A stretch of DNA of 64,000 nt from Sulfuritalea hydrogenivorans sk43H (GTDB lineage: Bacteria > Pseudomonadota > Gammaproteobacteria > Burkholderiales > Rhodocyclaceae): contig NZ_AP012547.1 of the NCBI RefSeq assembly GCF_000828635.1, forward strand, positions 2,232,001 to 2,296,000, written 5' to 3'. Position numbers and translations under genes: made by a program. Positions 34,717-43,765 of the stretch are shown piece after piece. How positions within the stretch are numbered: the stretch's first letter is position 1; each line of letters begins with the position of its first letter. The notes under the pieces were generated by a model. That model saw nothing but the letters and a program-made list of their open reading frames with translations, did not search any database and had not been told where the DNA came from.

Positions 34717-35457
34717 CATGTACATGCCGCCATTCACATTCAAGGTGCTGCCGGTGATGTAACCGGCGCGGCCGGATGCAAGAAACGCCACGGTGGCGGC
34801 GATCTCGTCCGGCTGTCCCAGACGGCCCAGCGGAATCCTGCCCAGCAGCGCGTCGCGCTGCGCGTCCGGCAGAGCCTTGGTCATGTCGGTATCGATGAAG
34901 CCCGGCGCCACGCAGTTCACCGTGATGTTGCGGCTGCCCAGCTCCTGCGCCAGCGCGCGGCTCATGCCGGCAACGCCGGCCTTGGCCGCCGCGTAGTTGG
35001 CCTGACCCGGATTGCCGGCCTCGCCCACCACCGAGGTGATGTTGATGATGCGCCCGAAGCGCGCCTTCATCATGCCGCGCATGACCAGTTTGGACAGACG
35101 GAACACGGCCTTGAGATTGGTCTCGATGACCAGGTCCCATTCATCGTCCTTCATGCGCATGGCCAGGTTGTCGCGGGTGATGCCGGCGTTGTTCACCAGC
35201 ACCGACACCGGGCCGAACTTCTTTTCGATCTCGCCGATCAGCGCCTCGCAAGCCGCCGCGTCGGTGACGTTGGCGCTCGCGCCCCAGCCGGTGATGCCGG
35301 CGGCATCGAGCGCCTGCTGAATCTCGGCGGCGCCCGCTGCCGTTGTCGCGGTTCCGACCACAGTGGCGCCCTGGGCGCCCAGTTCCAGCGCGATGGCACG
35401 GCCGAGGCCGCGCGAGGCGCCCGTCACGAGGGCAATCTGTCCCTTCAAATCCGCCAT
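34711..35457 (-). CDS. fabG: 3-oxoacyl-[ACP] reductase
   Basis: 248 residues, a short-chain dehydrogenase. TGASRGLGRAIAL binds NADPH; the catalytic set is N-S-Y-K, with INITSVVGEAG and NYAAAKAGVAG. It reduces the beta-keto group during fatty-acid elongation. It begins 11 bases after fabD. Confidence 0.97.
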   Translation of the reverse strand: MADLKGQIALVTGASRGLGRAIALELGAQGATVVGTATTAAGAAEIQQALDAAGITGWGASANVTDAAACEALIGEIEKKFGPVSVLVNNAGITRDNLAMRMKDDEWDLVIETNLKAVFRLSKLVMRGMMKARFGRIINITSVVGEAGNPGQANYAAAKAGVAGMSRALAQELGSRNITVNCVAPGFIDTDMTKALPDAQRDALLGRIPLGRLGQPDEIAATVAFLASGRAGYITGSTLNVNGGMYMA

Positions 35458-35468
35458 GTCAATTTCCT

Positions 35469-36416
35469 TTAATTTCCCTTAACAACTGCCAGCGCTGCAT
35501 CCATGGCAGCCAGATCATTCATGGCGCCGCCGTTGAGGCTTTCAACGCAGCGCTTCACCAGCCCGGACAAGACCTTGCCCGGACCGCATTCGAAAACGTG
35601 GGTCACGCCCGCCGCCTGCATCGCCTGCATGGTTTCGACCCAGCGTACCGGGGAAGCCGCCTGGCGCACCAGCGCATCCCTGATCGCCGCGGGATCGGCA
35701 AGCTGCGCCACGTCGACATTGTTGATCAGCGGAATCCGCGGCGAAACCAGCGTGAGTTCCGCCAGCCGTGCTTTCAGCGCTTCGGCCGCCGGCTGCATCA
35801 GCGAGCAATGGAAGGGGGCCGAGACGGGCAGCATCAGCGCGCGCTTGGCGCCCTTCGCCTTGACCAGTTCCGCCGCGCGTTCGACCGCCGCCTTGTGGCC
35901 GGCGATCACGGTCTGCTTCGGCTCGTTGAAATTGACGGCCTGCACCACCTGGCCCTGCGCGGCTTCGGCACAGGCTTCGATCACGGCCGCGGCATCGAGC
36001 CCCATCACCGCCGCCATGGCGCCCTCGCCGGCCGGCACCGCCGCCTGCATCGCCTTGGCGCGCAATTCGACCAGCGGTACCGCATCCTTCAATTGCAATA
36101 CGCCGGCAGCGACGAGCGCCGAATACTCACCGAGACTGTGGCCAGCCACCAGTGCCGGCTGCGCGCCACCCTTTTCCAGCCAGAGGCGATAGACCGCGAT
36201 GCCGGCGGTGAGCATCAGGGGCTGGGTATTGACCGTCTGGTTCAGCGCTTCGGCCGGGCCGTCGGTCACCAGTTGCCACAGATCGCGCCCGAGCGCGGCC
36301 GAAGCCTCGTCGAACGTGGCGCGGACTATCGCCGCATCGCCCGCATCACCGCAATACGCGGCCATCATGCCGAGCGACTGGGAACCTTGGCCTGGAAATA
36401 CGAGTGCGAATTTCAT
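35469..36416 (-). CDS. fabD: Malonyl-CoA-ACP transacylase
   Basis: 315 residues. FPGQGSQSLGMM near the start and the nucleophile serine in GHSLGEYSALVAAGVL are intact. It loads malonyl groups on AcpP. It is followed by fabG and preceded by fabH with 17 bases between. Confidence 0.97.
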   Translation of the reverse strand: MKFALVFPGQGSQSLGMMAAYCGDAGDAAIVRATFDEASAALGRDLWQLVTDGPAEALNQTVNTQPLMLTAGIAVYRLWLEKGGAQPALVAGHSLGEYSALVAAGVLQLKDAVPLVELRAKAMQAAVPAGEGAMAAVMGLDAAAVIEACAEAAQGQVVQAVNFNEPKQTVIAGHKAAVERAAELVKAKGAKRALMLPVSAPFHCSLMQPAAEALKARLAELTLVSPRIPLINNVDVAQLADPAAIRDALVRQAASPVRWVETMQAMQAAGVTHVFECGPGKVLSGLVKRCVESLNGGAMNDLAAMDAALAVVKGN

Positions 36417-36433
36417 GTTGATTATTCTCGAGT

Positions 36434-37405
36434 TCAGAACTTGAGCAGGGTCGCGCCCCAGGTGAAGCCGCCGCCGACGCCTTCCAGCAACAGATGCTGG
36501 CCGCGCTGAATGCGGCCGGCGCGTACCGATTCATCGAGCGCCAGCGGAATCGATGCCGCGGAAGTATTGCCGTGACGATCCACGGTCACGATGCATTTTT
36601 GCGGAGAAATATGAAGCTTTTTCGCGGTTGCCTGCAGGATGCGTACATTAGCCTGATGCGGAATCAGCCAGTCAACCTGCGCCGCCGTCATGCCCGCCGC
36701 GTCCAATACTTCGTTGGCGACATCGGCCAGCACCTTGACGGCAAACTTGAACACGGCCTGCCCATCCATGCGCAGGAAGGGATCGCCGGTGACGACGCCA
36801 CCGCAGATCTGGCCCGGCACCGAGAGGATGCCGTGGTGGCTGCCGTCGGCATGGAAGGCGCTGGCCAGCAAACCGGGTTCCGCCGCGGCCTCCAACACCA
36901 CGGCGCCCGCGCCGTCGCCAAACAGCACGCAGGTGCCGCGATCCTTCCAGTCGAGGATGCGCGAAAACACCTCGGCGCCGACCACCAGCGCGCACTTGTG
37001 CGAACCGGAGCGAATGAACTTGTCGGCGATCGTCAATGCATAGACGAAGCCGCTGCATACGGCCTGCACGTCGAAGGCCGGCGCACCATTGGTAATGCCC
37101 AGCTTGCTTTGCAGCAGGGCGGCGGCACTGGGAAACACGTAATCGGGCGTCGAGGTGGCGACGATGATCAGGTCGACCTCTTCGGGCTTGCGTCCGGCGG
37201 CCTCAAGGGCGCGCCGACTGGCTTCGAGCGCCAGGTCGCTGCTGGCGATGCCGGAAGCGGCCAGATGGCGGCTGCGGATGCCGGTACGCTCGACGATCCA
37301 CTCGTCGGACGATTCGAGTCCATGGGCAGCAATCAAGGCCGCGTTGCTGACGGGCTCGCCGGGAAGATAACTGCCGGTACCGCTGATTCGGGTTTGGATC
37401 GTCAC
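36434..37405 (-). CDS. fabH: 3-oxoacyl-[ACP] synthase III
   Basis: 323 residues. The catalytic cysteine is in [12 protein letters not shown], histidine in [10 protein letters not shown] and asparagine in [11 protein letters not shown]. It starts fatty-acid synthesis by joining acetyl-CoA and malonyl-ACP. It lies 10 bases after plsX. Confidence 0.97.
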   Translation of the reverse strand: MTIQTRISGTGSYLPGEPVSNAALIAAHGLESSDEWIVERTGIRSRHLAASGIASSDLALEASRRALEAAGRKPEEVDLIIVATSTPDYVFPSAAALLQSKLGITNGAPAFDVQAVCSGFVYALTIADKFIRSGSHKCALVVGAEVFSRILDWKDRGTCVLFGDGAGAVVLEAAAEPGLLASAFHADGSHHGILSVPGQICGGVVTGDPFLRMDGQAVFKFAVKVLADVANEVLDAAGMTAAQVDWLIPHQANVRILQATAKKLHISPQKCIVTVDRHGNTSAASIPLALDESVRAGRIQRGQHLLLEGVGGGFTWGATLLKF

Positions 37406-37415
37406 TCAGCCTCCA

Positions 37416-38477
37416 TCAATCGCAGAGAGTCGGCGCTGCTTCGCCTTGCGTACCTGGAATTCCGCTTCGCGGGCAGGTAACGGCGGCCATGCGCGCGGCG
37501 ATGGTTTCCGGCAGGCGCTGCCGCCCCTCCTCGGCCGCCTTCTCCAGCGCAAAACGAAACGCCAGTTGATCGGCCGAGCCGTGGCTCTTGACCACGACGC
37601 CCCTGAGTCCCAGCAGGCTTGCCCCGTTATAGCGGCGGGGATCAAAACGTTGCTTGAAGGATTTCAGGGCAGGCATGGCCACCAGCGCGGCCAGCTTGGT
37701 GAAGATGTTGCGCGAAAACTCTTCCTTGAGCGCCCCGCCGATCATGTGGGCAAGGCCTTCTGCGGCCTTGAGCGTGACATTGCCGACAAAGCCGTCACAC
37801 ACCACCACATCGGCGGTGCCCTTGAAGATGTCGTTGCCTTCGACGTTGCCTATGAAATTGAGATCGGTGGCACGCAGCAACTCGGCGGCGCGCTTGACCA
37901 CTTCGTTGCCCTTGATTTCCTCCTCACCGATGTTGAGCAGGCCGACCGTGGGCCGTTCCTTGCGCTCCAGCGCGGAAACCAGCAGGGAGCCCATGATGCC
38001 GAACTGCAGCAGATGCTCGGGAGTACAGTCGACGTTGGCACCGAGGTCCAGCACATAGGTACTGCCGCGCTGCGAAGGCAGCACGGAACAGATGGCCGGC
38101 CGGTCGATGCCGGGCAGCGTCTTCAGCACGAAGCGCGACACGGCCATCAGGGCGCCGGTGTTGCCGGCGGAGACCGCCGCGCTCGCGGTGCCGTCCTTGA
38201 CCAGATCGACCGCCACGCGCATCGAGGAATCCTTCTTGCCGCGCAGGGCGCTGGCCACGGCCTCGTCCATCCCGACCATTTCGGAGGCATGGCGGATCGA
38301 AAGGCGATCGCCGAACGGGTTCCCCTCGCGCTCGACCTGCGGACGCAAGACCTCCTCGCGGCCGACCAGGATGGCGGCGCAATCGGTGTCATGACGCAGG
38401 AATTCAAAAACAGCAGGCAGCGTTACCGACGGACCATGGTCGCCGCCCATACAATCCACCGCGAGGGTGATCGCCAT
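37416..38477 (-). CDS. plsX: Phosphate acyltransferase PlsX
   Basis: 353 residues. [17 protein letters not shown] at the N terminus and [18 protein letters not shown] in the middle are typical. It makes acyl-phosphate from acyl-ACP for phospholipid synthesis. About the last 20 residues are not conserved in the family as I know it and may be an extension. Confidence 0.95.
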   Translation of the reverse strand: MAITLAVDCMGGDHGPSVTLPAVFEFLRHDTDCAAILVGREEVLRPQVEREGNPFGDRLSIRHASEMVGMDEAVASALRGKKDSSMRVAVDLVKDGTASAAVSAGNTGALMAVSRFVLKTLPGIDRPAICSVLPSQRGSTYVLDLGANVDCTPEHLLQFGIMGSLLVSALERKERPTVGLLNIGEEEIKGNEVVKRAAELLRATDLNFIGNVEGNDIFKGTADVVVCDGFVGNVTLKAAEGLAHMIGGALKEEFSRNIFTKLAALVAMPALKSFKQRFDPRRYNGASLLGLRGVVVKSHGSADQLAFRFALEKAAEEGRQRLPETIAARMAAVTCPRSGIPGTQGEAAPTLCD

Positions 38478-38510
38478 CGCTTAAGTGATCTTCCAGGGCT
38501 CTATATGTGA

Positions 38511-38546
38511 AAACGGCCGGACGCGCATCGCGCATCCGGCCGGTTT
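38511..38546 (-). terminator. Hairpin between rpmF and plsX
   Basis: AAACGGCCGGA and TCCGGCCGGTTT pair with one bulged base and a further GCGC/GCGC inner stem; TTTT follows on the minus strand. It probably lowers transcription of plsX-fab relative to the ribosomal protein gene upstream. Confidence 0.65.
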
Positions 38547-38558
38547 CGACAAAATGAA

Positions 38559-38738
38559 TTATTCGCCCTTGGCCTTTACGACCTTCTTGCCGCGATACAC
38601 GCCGGACGGCGAGATATGGTGGCGCAGGTGAACTTCGCCCGTGGTCGGCTCGACGGCCAGCGGCGGGTTGGTCAGGAAGTCATGCGCACGATGCATGCCG
38701 CGCTTGGACGGGGATTTCTTGTTCTGTTGTACAGCCAT
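38559..38738 (-). CDS. rpmF: 50S ribosomal protein L32
   Basis: 59 residues: [19 protein letters not shown] at the start, then [20 protein letters not shown] and a basic end. No zinc-binding cysteines are present, so it is the zinc-free form. It sits between yceD and plsX, the usual order in proteobacteria. Confidence 0.97.
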   Translation of the reverse strand: MAVQQNKKSPSKRGMHRAHDFLTNPPLAVEPTTGEVHLRHHISPSGVYRGKKVVKAKGE

Positions 38739-38752
38739 TTCGCTACTCCTTG

Positions 38753-38817
38753 TTTAGTTACAGCGTAACGCCCGCTGACGCGGTCATTAGCTTTCTCTGA
38801 AACTTTGCTTCGCTACG
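38753..38817 (+). repeat. Repeat R2, copy B
   Basis: TTTAGTTAC, TAACGCC, ATTAG and CTGAAACT occur in the family order, with CCGC/GCGG able to pair in the middle. It fills the gap between yceD and rpmF and is the most diverged of the four copies. Confidence 0.6.
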
Positions 38818-38820
38818 TTT

Positions 38821-39339
38821 TTAATGCTTCTTCAAAGCGGCCAGCGCCGAAAACGGCGATGATCCATGTTCACTTGCGCTCGCCGACGGCGATTCGCACT
38901 CTTCGTGCCGCGGCGCGATGGGCAGCGCCAGCAACACCTCATCCTCCACCAGATCCTGCACGCTCAACGCCGTTTCGGCGGCGATCGCGTCGATGCTGTC
39001 ATCGTCCAGATCGTCGTCCGGCCAATCCTCGCCGGGCGCCATCAGTTGCAGCCGGCTCGTGATTGCCAGCGGAAACTTCACACCGCCCAAGCATCGCTGG
39101 CAACACAGCACCGGCTCGCCAGCCAAATCCAGTTGCAACCACGACTTTCCCTCGTCGTCCCGCCACCCTTCCAGCCGGACCGACAAGAAACCGTCGCTTG
39201 TGCTCAGCAAGTCCGCCAGACGGGGCAGTTCACCCAAGCCGACGCGACGCTCCAGCACACCGCCACTGCGCGCGAACTCAAGACAGTCGATGACAGTTTC
39301 GGCAATCGAATCGGACAAGGACAGGCGCTCGTGCGGCAA
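38821..39339 (-). CDS. DUF177/YceD family protein
   Basis: 172 residues from a TTG start; no ATG is available in frame before the conserved part. CCQRCLGG and the later RHEEC supply four cysteines in the usual DUF177 pattern. YceD is tied to 23S rRNA accumulation or large-subunit assembly in plants and bacteria and is encoded next to rpmF, as here. Confidence 0.85.
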   Translation of the reverse strand: MPHERLSLSDSIAETVIDCLEFARSGGVLERRVGLGELPRLADLLSTSDGFLSVRLEGWRDDEGKSWLQLDLAGEPVLCCQRCLGGVKFPLAITSRLQLMAPGEDWPDDDLDDDSIDAIAAETALSVQDLVEDEVLLALPIAPRHEECESPSASASEHGSSPFSALAALKKH

Positions 39340-39385
39340 ACGGCGGATGTTATCATGCCTAACCCCCTCTTTTCAAGCCTGAAAC

Positions 39386-39967
39386 ATGTCGCGCCTTGTC
39401 GTTCTTGCCTCTACCTCTCCCTTCCGCCGCGAACTTCTGGCCCGCCTGCAGCTCCCTTTTGAAACCGTGGCACCGGAAACCGACGAATCCGCGCTTCCGG
39501 GCGAAGCGCCCGCCAGCACGGCCCTGCGCCTTTCCGAAGCCAAGGCCCGCGCCGTGGCCCGACGTTTTCCCGACGCGCTGATCATCGGCTCCGACCAGGT
39601 GGCGGCGCAGGGCAATGACCGCTTCGGCAAGCCGGGCAGCCGCCAGAATGCCATCGCCCAGTTGCGCCTGATGCGGGGAAAAGAAGTGGTCTTCCACACC
39701 GGGCTGTGCCTGCTCAACAGCGCCACCAACCGCGTCCAGACCTGCTGCATCGATACTCATGTCGGCTTTCGCGACCTCGCCGATGCCGAAATCGAGTCCT
39801 ATCTCGACAAGGAAGATGCGCTCAACTGCGCCGGCAGCGCCAGATCCGAGGGCCTTGGCATTTCCCTGCTCTCCTACCTGCGCGGCGACGACCCCAACGC
39901 CCTGATCGGGCTGCCGCTGATCGCCCTGTGCGACATGCTGCGCGCCGAGGGCCTGAGATTGCCATGA
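39386..39967 (+). CDS. Maf-family nucleotide pyrophosphatase (YceF-like)
   Basis: 193 residues. [20 protein letters not shown] is the Maf N terminus, IIGSDQVA holds the catalytic aspartate, and [14 protein letters not shown] lies in the second half. This set resembles YceF, which hydrolyses m7GTP, more than the TTP/UTP-specific YhdE type. It overlaps the next gene by ATGA. Confidence 0.9.
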   Translation: MSRLVVLASTSPFRRELLARLQLPFETVAPETDESALPGEAPASTALRLSEAKARAVARRFPDALIIGSDQVAAQGNDRFGKPGSRQNAIAQLRLMRGKEVVFHTGLCLLNSATNRVQTCCIDTHVGFRDLADAEIESYLDKEDALNCAGSARSEGLGISLLSYLRGDDPNALIGLPLIALCDMLRAEGLRLP

Positions 39968-40686
39968 GGGTTGCCGTGACCGGCACGCTCTGGCTGCTGC
40001 CCGTCGCCCTCGGCGATATCCCCTGGCAAGATTACCTGCCGGCGGCCACCCGCGAAGCCGCCTGCCGGCTGAGGCATTTCGTCGCCGAGAACGCCAAGAC
40101 GGCGCGCGCCGAACTCAAGCGCATCGGCCATCCCCTGCCCCTGCGCGAACTCGCCATCGATCAATTGCCGGAAACCCCGGCCCCGGCTGACATCGAACGC
40201 CTGCTGGCGCCGCTGCTTGCCGGCCACGACCTGGGCCTGATGTCCGAAGCCGGCTGTCCGGCGGTGGCCGATCCCGGCGCCTTGCTGGTGCGCCGCGCCC
40301 ATGAACTGGGCATCGCGGTCAAACCGATGGTGGGCCCTTCCTCGCTGCTGCTGGCGCTGATGGCCTCCGGACTCGACGGCCAGCGCTTCGCCTTTCACGG
40401 CTACCTGCCGGCCCGCGACCCCGAGCGCAGCCGCCGCCTCGCGGAACTTGAAAGCGAATCCGCCCGCCTCAAGCAAACACAACTGTTCATCGAAACCCCG
40501 TACCGCAACCACACCTTGTTCAACGCACTGCTGCTGGCCTGCCGGCCGAAAACGCGGCTCTGCCTGGCAACCGACCTGAGCTTGCCCAGCGAACGGATCG
40601 CCACGCGCCGCATCGCGGACTGGAAGACGACCCCGGCGCCGGATCTGGACAAGCGCCCCACCGTTTTCCTGTTGCTGGCCGACTGA
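39964..40686 (+). CDS. SAM-dependent tetrapyrrole/RsmI-type methyltransferase
   Basis: 240 residues from the ATG overlapping the maf-like stop. [44 protein letters not shown] and [14 protein letters not shown] match the RsmI family that methylates C1402 of 16S rRNA. This copy is shorter than RsmI proper and is of the stand-alone type often beside maf in betaproteobacteria. The substrate is not certain. Confidence 0.82.
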   Translation: MRVAVTGTLWLLPVALGDIPWQDYLPAATREAACRLRHFVAENAKTARAELKRIGHPLPLRELAIDQLPETPAPADIERLLAPLLAGHDLGLMSEAGCPAVADPGALLVRRAHELGIAVKPMVGPSSLLLALMASGLDGQRFAFHGYLPARDPERSRRLAELESESARLKQTQLFIETPYRNHTLFNALLLACRPKTRLCLATDLSLPSERIATRRIADWKTTPAPDLDKRPTVFLLLAD

Positions 40687-40687
40687 G

Positions 40688-41668
40688 ATGCCATCCCGGA
40701 TCAGGCTTCACCAGATCCTTGACTGGGATTCCCCACAGCAAAACACCAGCCTGCGCCGGGAACTGGCCGCCGGATTGCTGCAACAACAGGCGGCGATCGC
40801 ACCGAAGTTCTTCTACGACAAGCTCGGCTCGCGACTGTTCGAAGCGATCACCGAGTTGCCGGAGTACTACCCGACCCGCACCGAGGCCGCCATCTTCGAC
40901 AAGCATCTGGCGGACATCCGGAAGGCACTGGGCGAGGACTTCACGCTCATCGACCTCGGCTGCGGCAGTTGCGGCAAAGCCGGCCGGCTGTTTCATGCGG
41001 GACTCCTGCCCTCACGCTATGTCGCGGTCGATATATCGGTCGAATTCATGCGCGATTCGCTGCAGCAATTGAAGCGCGAGCTGCCGGCAATCGAAATGAC
41101 GGGCGTCGGACTCGACTTCACCGCGGAACTTCAACTGCCCGACGACATTCCACTGGAACGACGCACATTCTTCTATCCCGGCTCCAGCATCGGCAATTTC
41201 AGCCCGCCCGACGCCGAGCGTTTCCTGCGGGGGTTGGCCGATCGGATGGATGCGTCGGGTGGCCTGCTGATCGGTGTCGACCTGGTCAAGGACAAGGCAG
41301 TGCTGGACGCAGCCTATGACGATCCACTGGGCGTCACCGCGGCCTTCAACCGCAACCTGCTGCGGCATGTCAATGCCCGGCTCGGCGCCGACTTCGACAT
41401 CGGCGACTGGCGGCACGTGGCTTTTTACAACATCGCAAATGCCCGCATCGAGATGTATCTGGAAGCCCGTCGCGCGCTCACCGTGAGCTGGCCGGAGGCT
41501 GCCATCCGGCACTTTGCCGCCGGCGAGCGGATTCACACCGAGAATTCGTACAAATATTCGCCCGAAGGCTTCACGGCCCTGCTGGACTCCGCGGGATTCG
41601 GCGACATCCAGCCATGGACCGATCCGCACAACTGGTTTGCGCTGTTCTTCGCCCGGCCGGTGAAATAA
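40688..41668 (+). CDS. egtD: L-histidine N-alpha-methyltransferase EgtD
   Basis: 326 residues, normal EgtD size. FYDKLGSRLFEAITELPEYY, YPTRTEAAIF, the SAM site LIDLGCGSCGKAGRLF and FFYPGSSIGNF are family marks. It trimethylates histidine to hercynine using three SAM. It starts 1 base after the methyltransferase gene and ends 4 bases before the convergent selenophosphate synthetase. Together with senA, senB and senC next door it supplies hercynine for selenoneine. Confidence 0.94.
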   Translation: MPSRIRLHQILDWDSPQQNTSLRRELAAGLLQQQAAIAPKFFYDKLGSRLFEAITELPEYYPTRTEAAIFDKHLADIRKALGEDFTLIDLGCGSCGKAGRLFHAGLLPSRYVAVDISVEFMRDSLQQLKRELPAIEMTGVGLDFTAELQLPDDIPLERRTFFYPGSSIGNFSPPDAERFLRGLADRMDASGGLLIGVDLVKDKAVLDAAYDDPLGVTAAFNRNLLRHVNARLGADFDIGDWRHVAFYNIANARIEMYLEARRALTVSWPEAAIRHFAAGERIHTENSYKYSPEGFTALLDSAGFGDIQPWTDPHNWFALFFARPVK

Positions 41669-41672
41669 CCGC

Positions 41673-42737
41673 TCAGGTAGTCACTCTGACCCGCGCCGGC
41701 CCGGACTCCAGACGCCCGATCACGGTAGCTGCCGCGAAGTCCTCCGCACGAAATACCTCCAGCACGGCATCCACTGCCGCCGGCTCGCATGCCACCAGCA
41801 GGCCGCCGCTGGTTTGCGGATCGGTCAACAGGGCGCGCTGCATCGGCGTGATGGCGGCGTCCAGCGCCACATCCTCGCCGTAAGCCATCCAGTTCCGCGC
41901 CGAGGCGCCGGTGATGTAGCCCGCCGTGGCCAGGTGCTCCACTTCGGCCAGCATGGGAATCCTGAGCATATCGAGTATCGCCGACAGCTTCGCTCCGCGG
42001 CATACCTCCAGCAAATGGCCCAGCAAACCAAAACCGGTCACATCGGTCAGGGCATGTACGCCATCCAGATTCGCCAGATGCCGGCCTGGAGTGTTGAGTT
42101 TGGTGGTGCTGGCAATCATGGCCTGGTAGCCGGCGGCATCCAGTGCGCCTTTTTTCAATGCCGCCGACAGCACGCCGACGCCCAGCGGCTTGCCGAGGAT
42201 CAGCACGTCGCCCGGCCGCGCGCCGGCATTGGTTTTCACCTTGTCGGGATGCACCAGGCCCATCACCACCAGGCCGTAGATCGGTTCGACGGAATCGATG
42301 GTGTGGCCGCCGGCAATCGGGATGCCGGCCGCGGCGCAGACGCTTTCGCCGCCTTCGAGGATCTTGCCGATCACGTCCAGCGGCAGCTTGTCGATCGGCA
42401 TGCCGACCAGCGCCAACGCCATGATCGGCGTGCCGCCCATGGCATACACGTCGCTGATCGCATTGGTGGCGGCGATGCGGCCGAAGTCGTAGGGATCATC
42501 GACGATGGGCATGAAGAAATCCGTCGTGGCGATCAGGGCCTGCTCGTCGTTGAGGCGATACACCGCTGCGTCGTCGGCGGTTTCGATACCGACGATCAGC
42601 TCCTTCGGCACCGGGAAATTGCGCACGCCGCGCAGGATTTCGGTCAGCAGGCCGGGGGCGACCTTGCAGCCGCAGCCGCCGCCATGACTGAAGCTGGTCA
42701 AGCGGATCGGAGAGTTGGAAAGCTGGGGGGAATTCAT
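41673..42737 (-). CDS. senC: Selenide, water dikinase (SelD/SenC type)
   Basis: 354 residues. The catalytic motif GGGCGCKV has the essential cysteine and lysine (cysteine form, no selenocysteine codon). Downstream ATTDFFMPIVDDPYDFG and GGHTIDSVEPIYG bind ATP and metal. It makes selenophosphate from selenide and ATP. Its start overlaps the senB stop (ATGA), which couples it to selenosugar synthesis. It may also serve selenocysteine or 2-selenouridine synthesis; no selA or selB is in the window. Confidence 0.9.
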   Translation of the reverse strand: MNSPQLSNSPIRLTSFSHGGGCGCKVAPGLLTEILRGVRNFPVPKELIVGIETADDAAVYRLNDEQALIATTDFFMPIVDDPYDFGRIAATNAISDVYAMGGTPIMALALVGMPIDKLPLDVIGKILEGGESVCAAAGIPIAGGHTIDSVEPIYGLVVMGLVHPDKVKTNAGARPGDVLILGKPLGVGVLSAALKKGALDAAGYQAMIASTTKLNTPGRHLANLDGVHALTDVTGFGLLGHLLEVCRGAKLSAILDMLRIPMLAEVEHLATAGYITGASARNWMAYGEDVALDAAITPMQRALLTDPQTSGGLLVACEPAAVDAVLEVFRAEDFAAATVIGRLESGPARVRVTT

Positions 42738-43765
42738 TTTTTTGACTGCCTTGTGATTGAGTTACGGCCACTGCGCTTGACGTCGATAAGGCCGACGTCA
42801 GCCTCCACTGAAACTTCGTTTTCAAGAAGACTGCAAACAGCGGCGCATTCATGCGCCGGGGTGAACAAGGATACCCGGTCGGCGCAGCGTCGGGACAAGT
42901 TGGCGTAGTAGCGCGGATCGCGGGCCGCCTTTTGAATCAGTTCCGCCAGGCGTGCCGCATCGCCGACCGGAAACCAGCCGGGATAGTCCGCGCCGAGCAT
43001 GCCCCGGTTGCCGGGAATGTCGCTGCCCAGCACCGGCACGCCGCTGGTCACCGCTTCGATCAATACGTTGGCGCCGCCCTCCATCAGGGAAGGCAGCAGC
43101 AACAGGTGGCAGCGCTTGATCAGCTGGCGCGTGGCCGCCTGCGGCAAGGAACCCTGCGGGTGATAGCGCGCATCGCCGGCCCCCAGGCGGCGAACTTCGG
43201 CCGCCAGTTGCGGATCCAGGTCGCCGCCAATGTGGAACAGTCGTACCGGCAGTTCGGCAGGCAGGCTGCGCAAGGCGCGCAAGACAGTCAGCGGATCCTT
43301 CTCGGGCCGCAGGTGACCCACCAGTGCCAGATCGAAATGACGGCGACTGCGGCGCCCCGGCCGCAACAGGCGGGCCGACTGGTAGATGGTCATCGCCTTC
43401 GCCGCATGTTCGGGCGGTAGCGCCTGGAGGCCCTCGTCCTGCAAGACCACGAGACGACTCGCCAGCGCCAGCGAGCGCCGGGCATCCCGATCGACGGCGA
43501 TGTCGCGATAGAGGTCGGTGCCGGTCAGGACCACAATCAGCGGACGCTCCGGATAGCGCTCGGCGAAGGCGGCAATCGATGCCGCCGAGCGGCGGGCATG
43601 GAGGGCGATCAGAAAGTCGGCGCTGGCGCCACGCCACTTCATGTCGATGCTGACCCGCGCATGGGGCGCCAGGCAGCGCGCCCAGCGTTTTGCCGTGTGC
43701 CAGTTGCCGTTGTTGGCACTGGCCAGCGCGGGGCTGATAATGGCGACGGAGGGAGATGGCCTCAT
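42734..43765 (-). CDS. senB: Selenosugar synthase SenB (GT4-like glycosyltransferase)
   Basis: 343 residues. The N-terminal ALASANNGNWHTAKRWARCL is characteristic of the SenB group; LALVGHLRPEKDPLTVLRAL and LLLPSLMEGGANVLIEAV are GT4 nucleotide-sugar-binding regions. In the described pathway SenB joins selenophosphate to a UDP-sugar to give a selenosugar. Residues about 315-336 are encoded by repeat R2 and are unlikely to be ancestral. The ATG shares the bases CATG with the divergent senA start, and no clear ribosome site is seen before it. Confidence 0.86.
   Translation of the reverse strand: MRPSPSVAIISPALASANNGNWHTAKRWARCLAPHARVSIDMKWRGASADFLIALHARRSAASIAAFAERYPERPLIVVLTGTDLYRDIAVDRDARRSLALASRLVVLQDEGLQALPPEHAAKAMTIYQSARLLRPGRRSRRHFDLALVGHLRPEKDPLTVLRALRSLPAELPVRLFHIGGDLDPQLAAEVRRLGAGDARYHPQGSLPQAATRQLIKRCHLLLLPSLMEGGANVLIEAVTSGVPVLGSDIPGNRGMLGADYPGWFPVGDAARLAELIQKAARDPRYYANLSRRCADRVSLFTPAHECAAVCSLLENEVSVEADVGLIDVKRSGRNSITRQSKK
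42759..42823 (+). repeat. Repeat R2, copy C (inside the senB 3' end)
   Basis: GTTACGGCC, then TGACGTC (42778-42784), loop GATAAGGCC and GACGTCA (42794-42800), followed by AGCCTCCACTGAAACT. The stem keeps perfect pairing although two positions differ from copy D. The copy lies within the coding end of senB. Confidence 0.8.

Noticed and set aside
41673-42737. SelD as evidence for selenocysteine incorporation here
   Set aside because: No selA, selB, selC or in-frame TGA in a known selenoprotein gene was seen; the senB overlap points to selenoneine instead.
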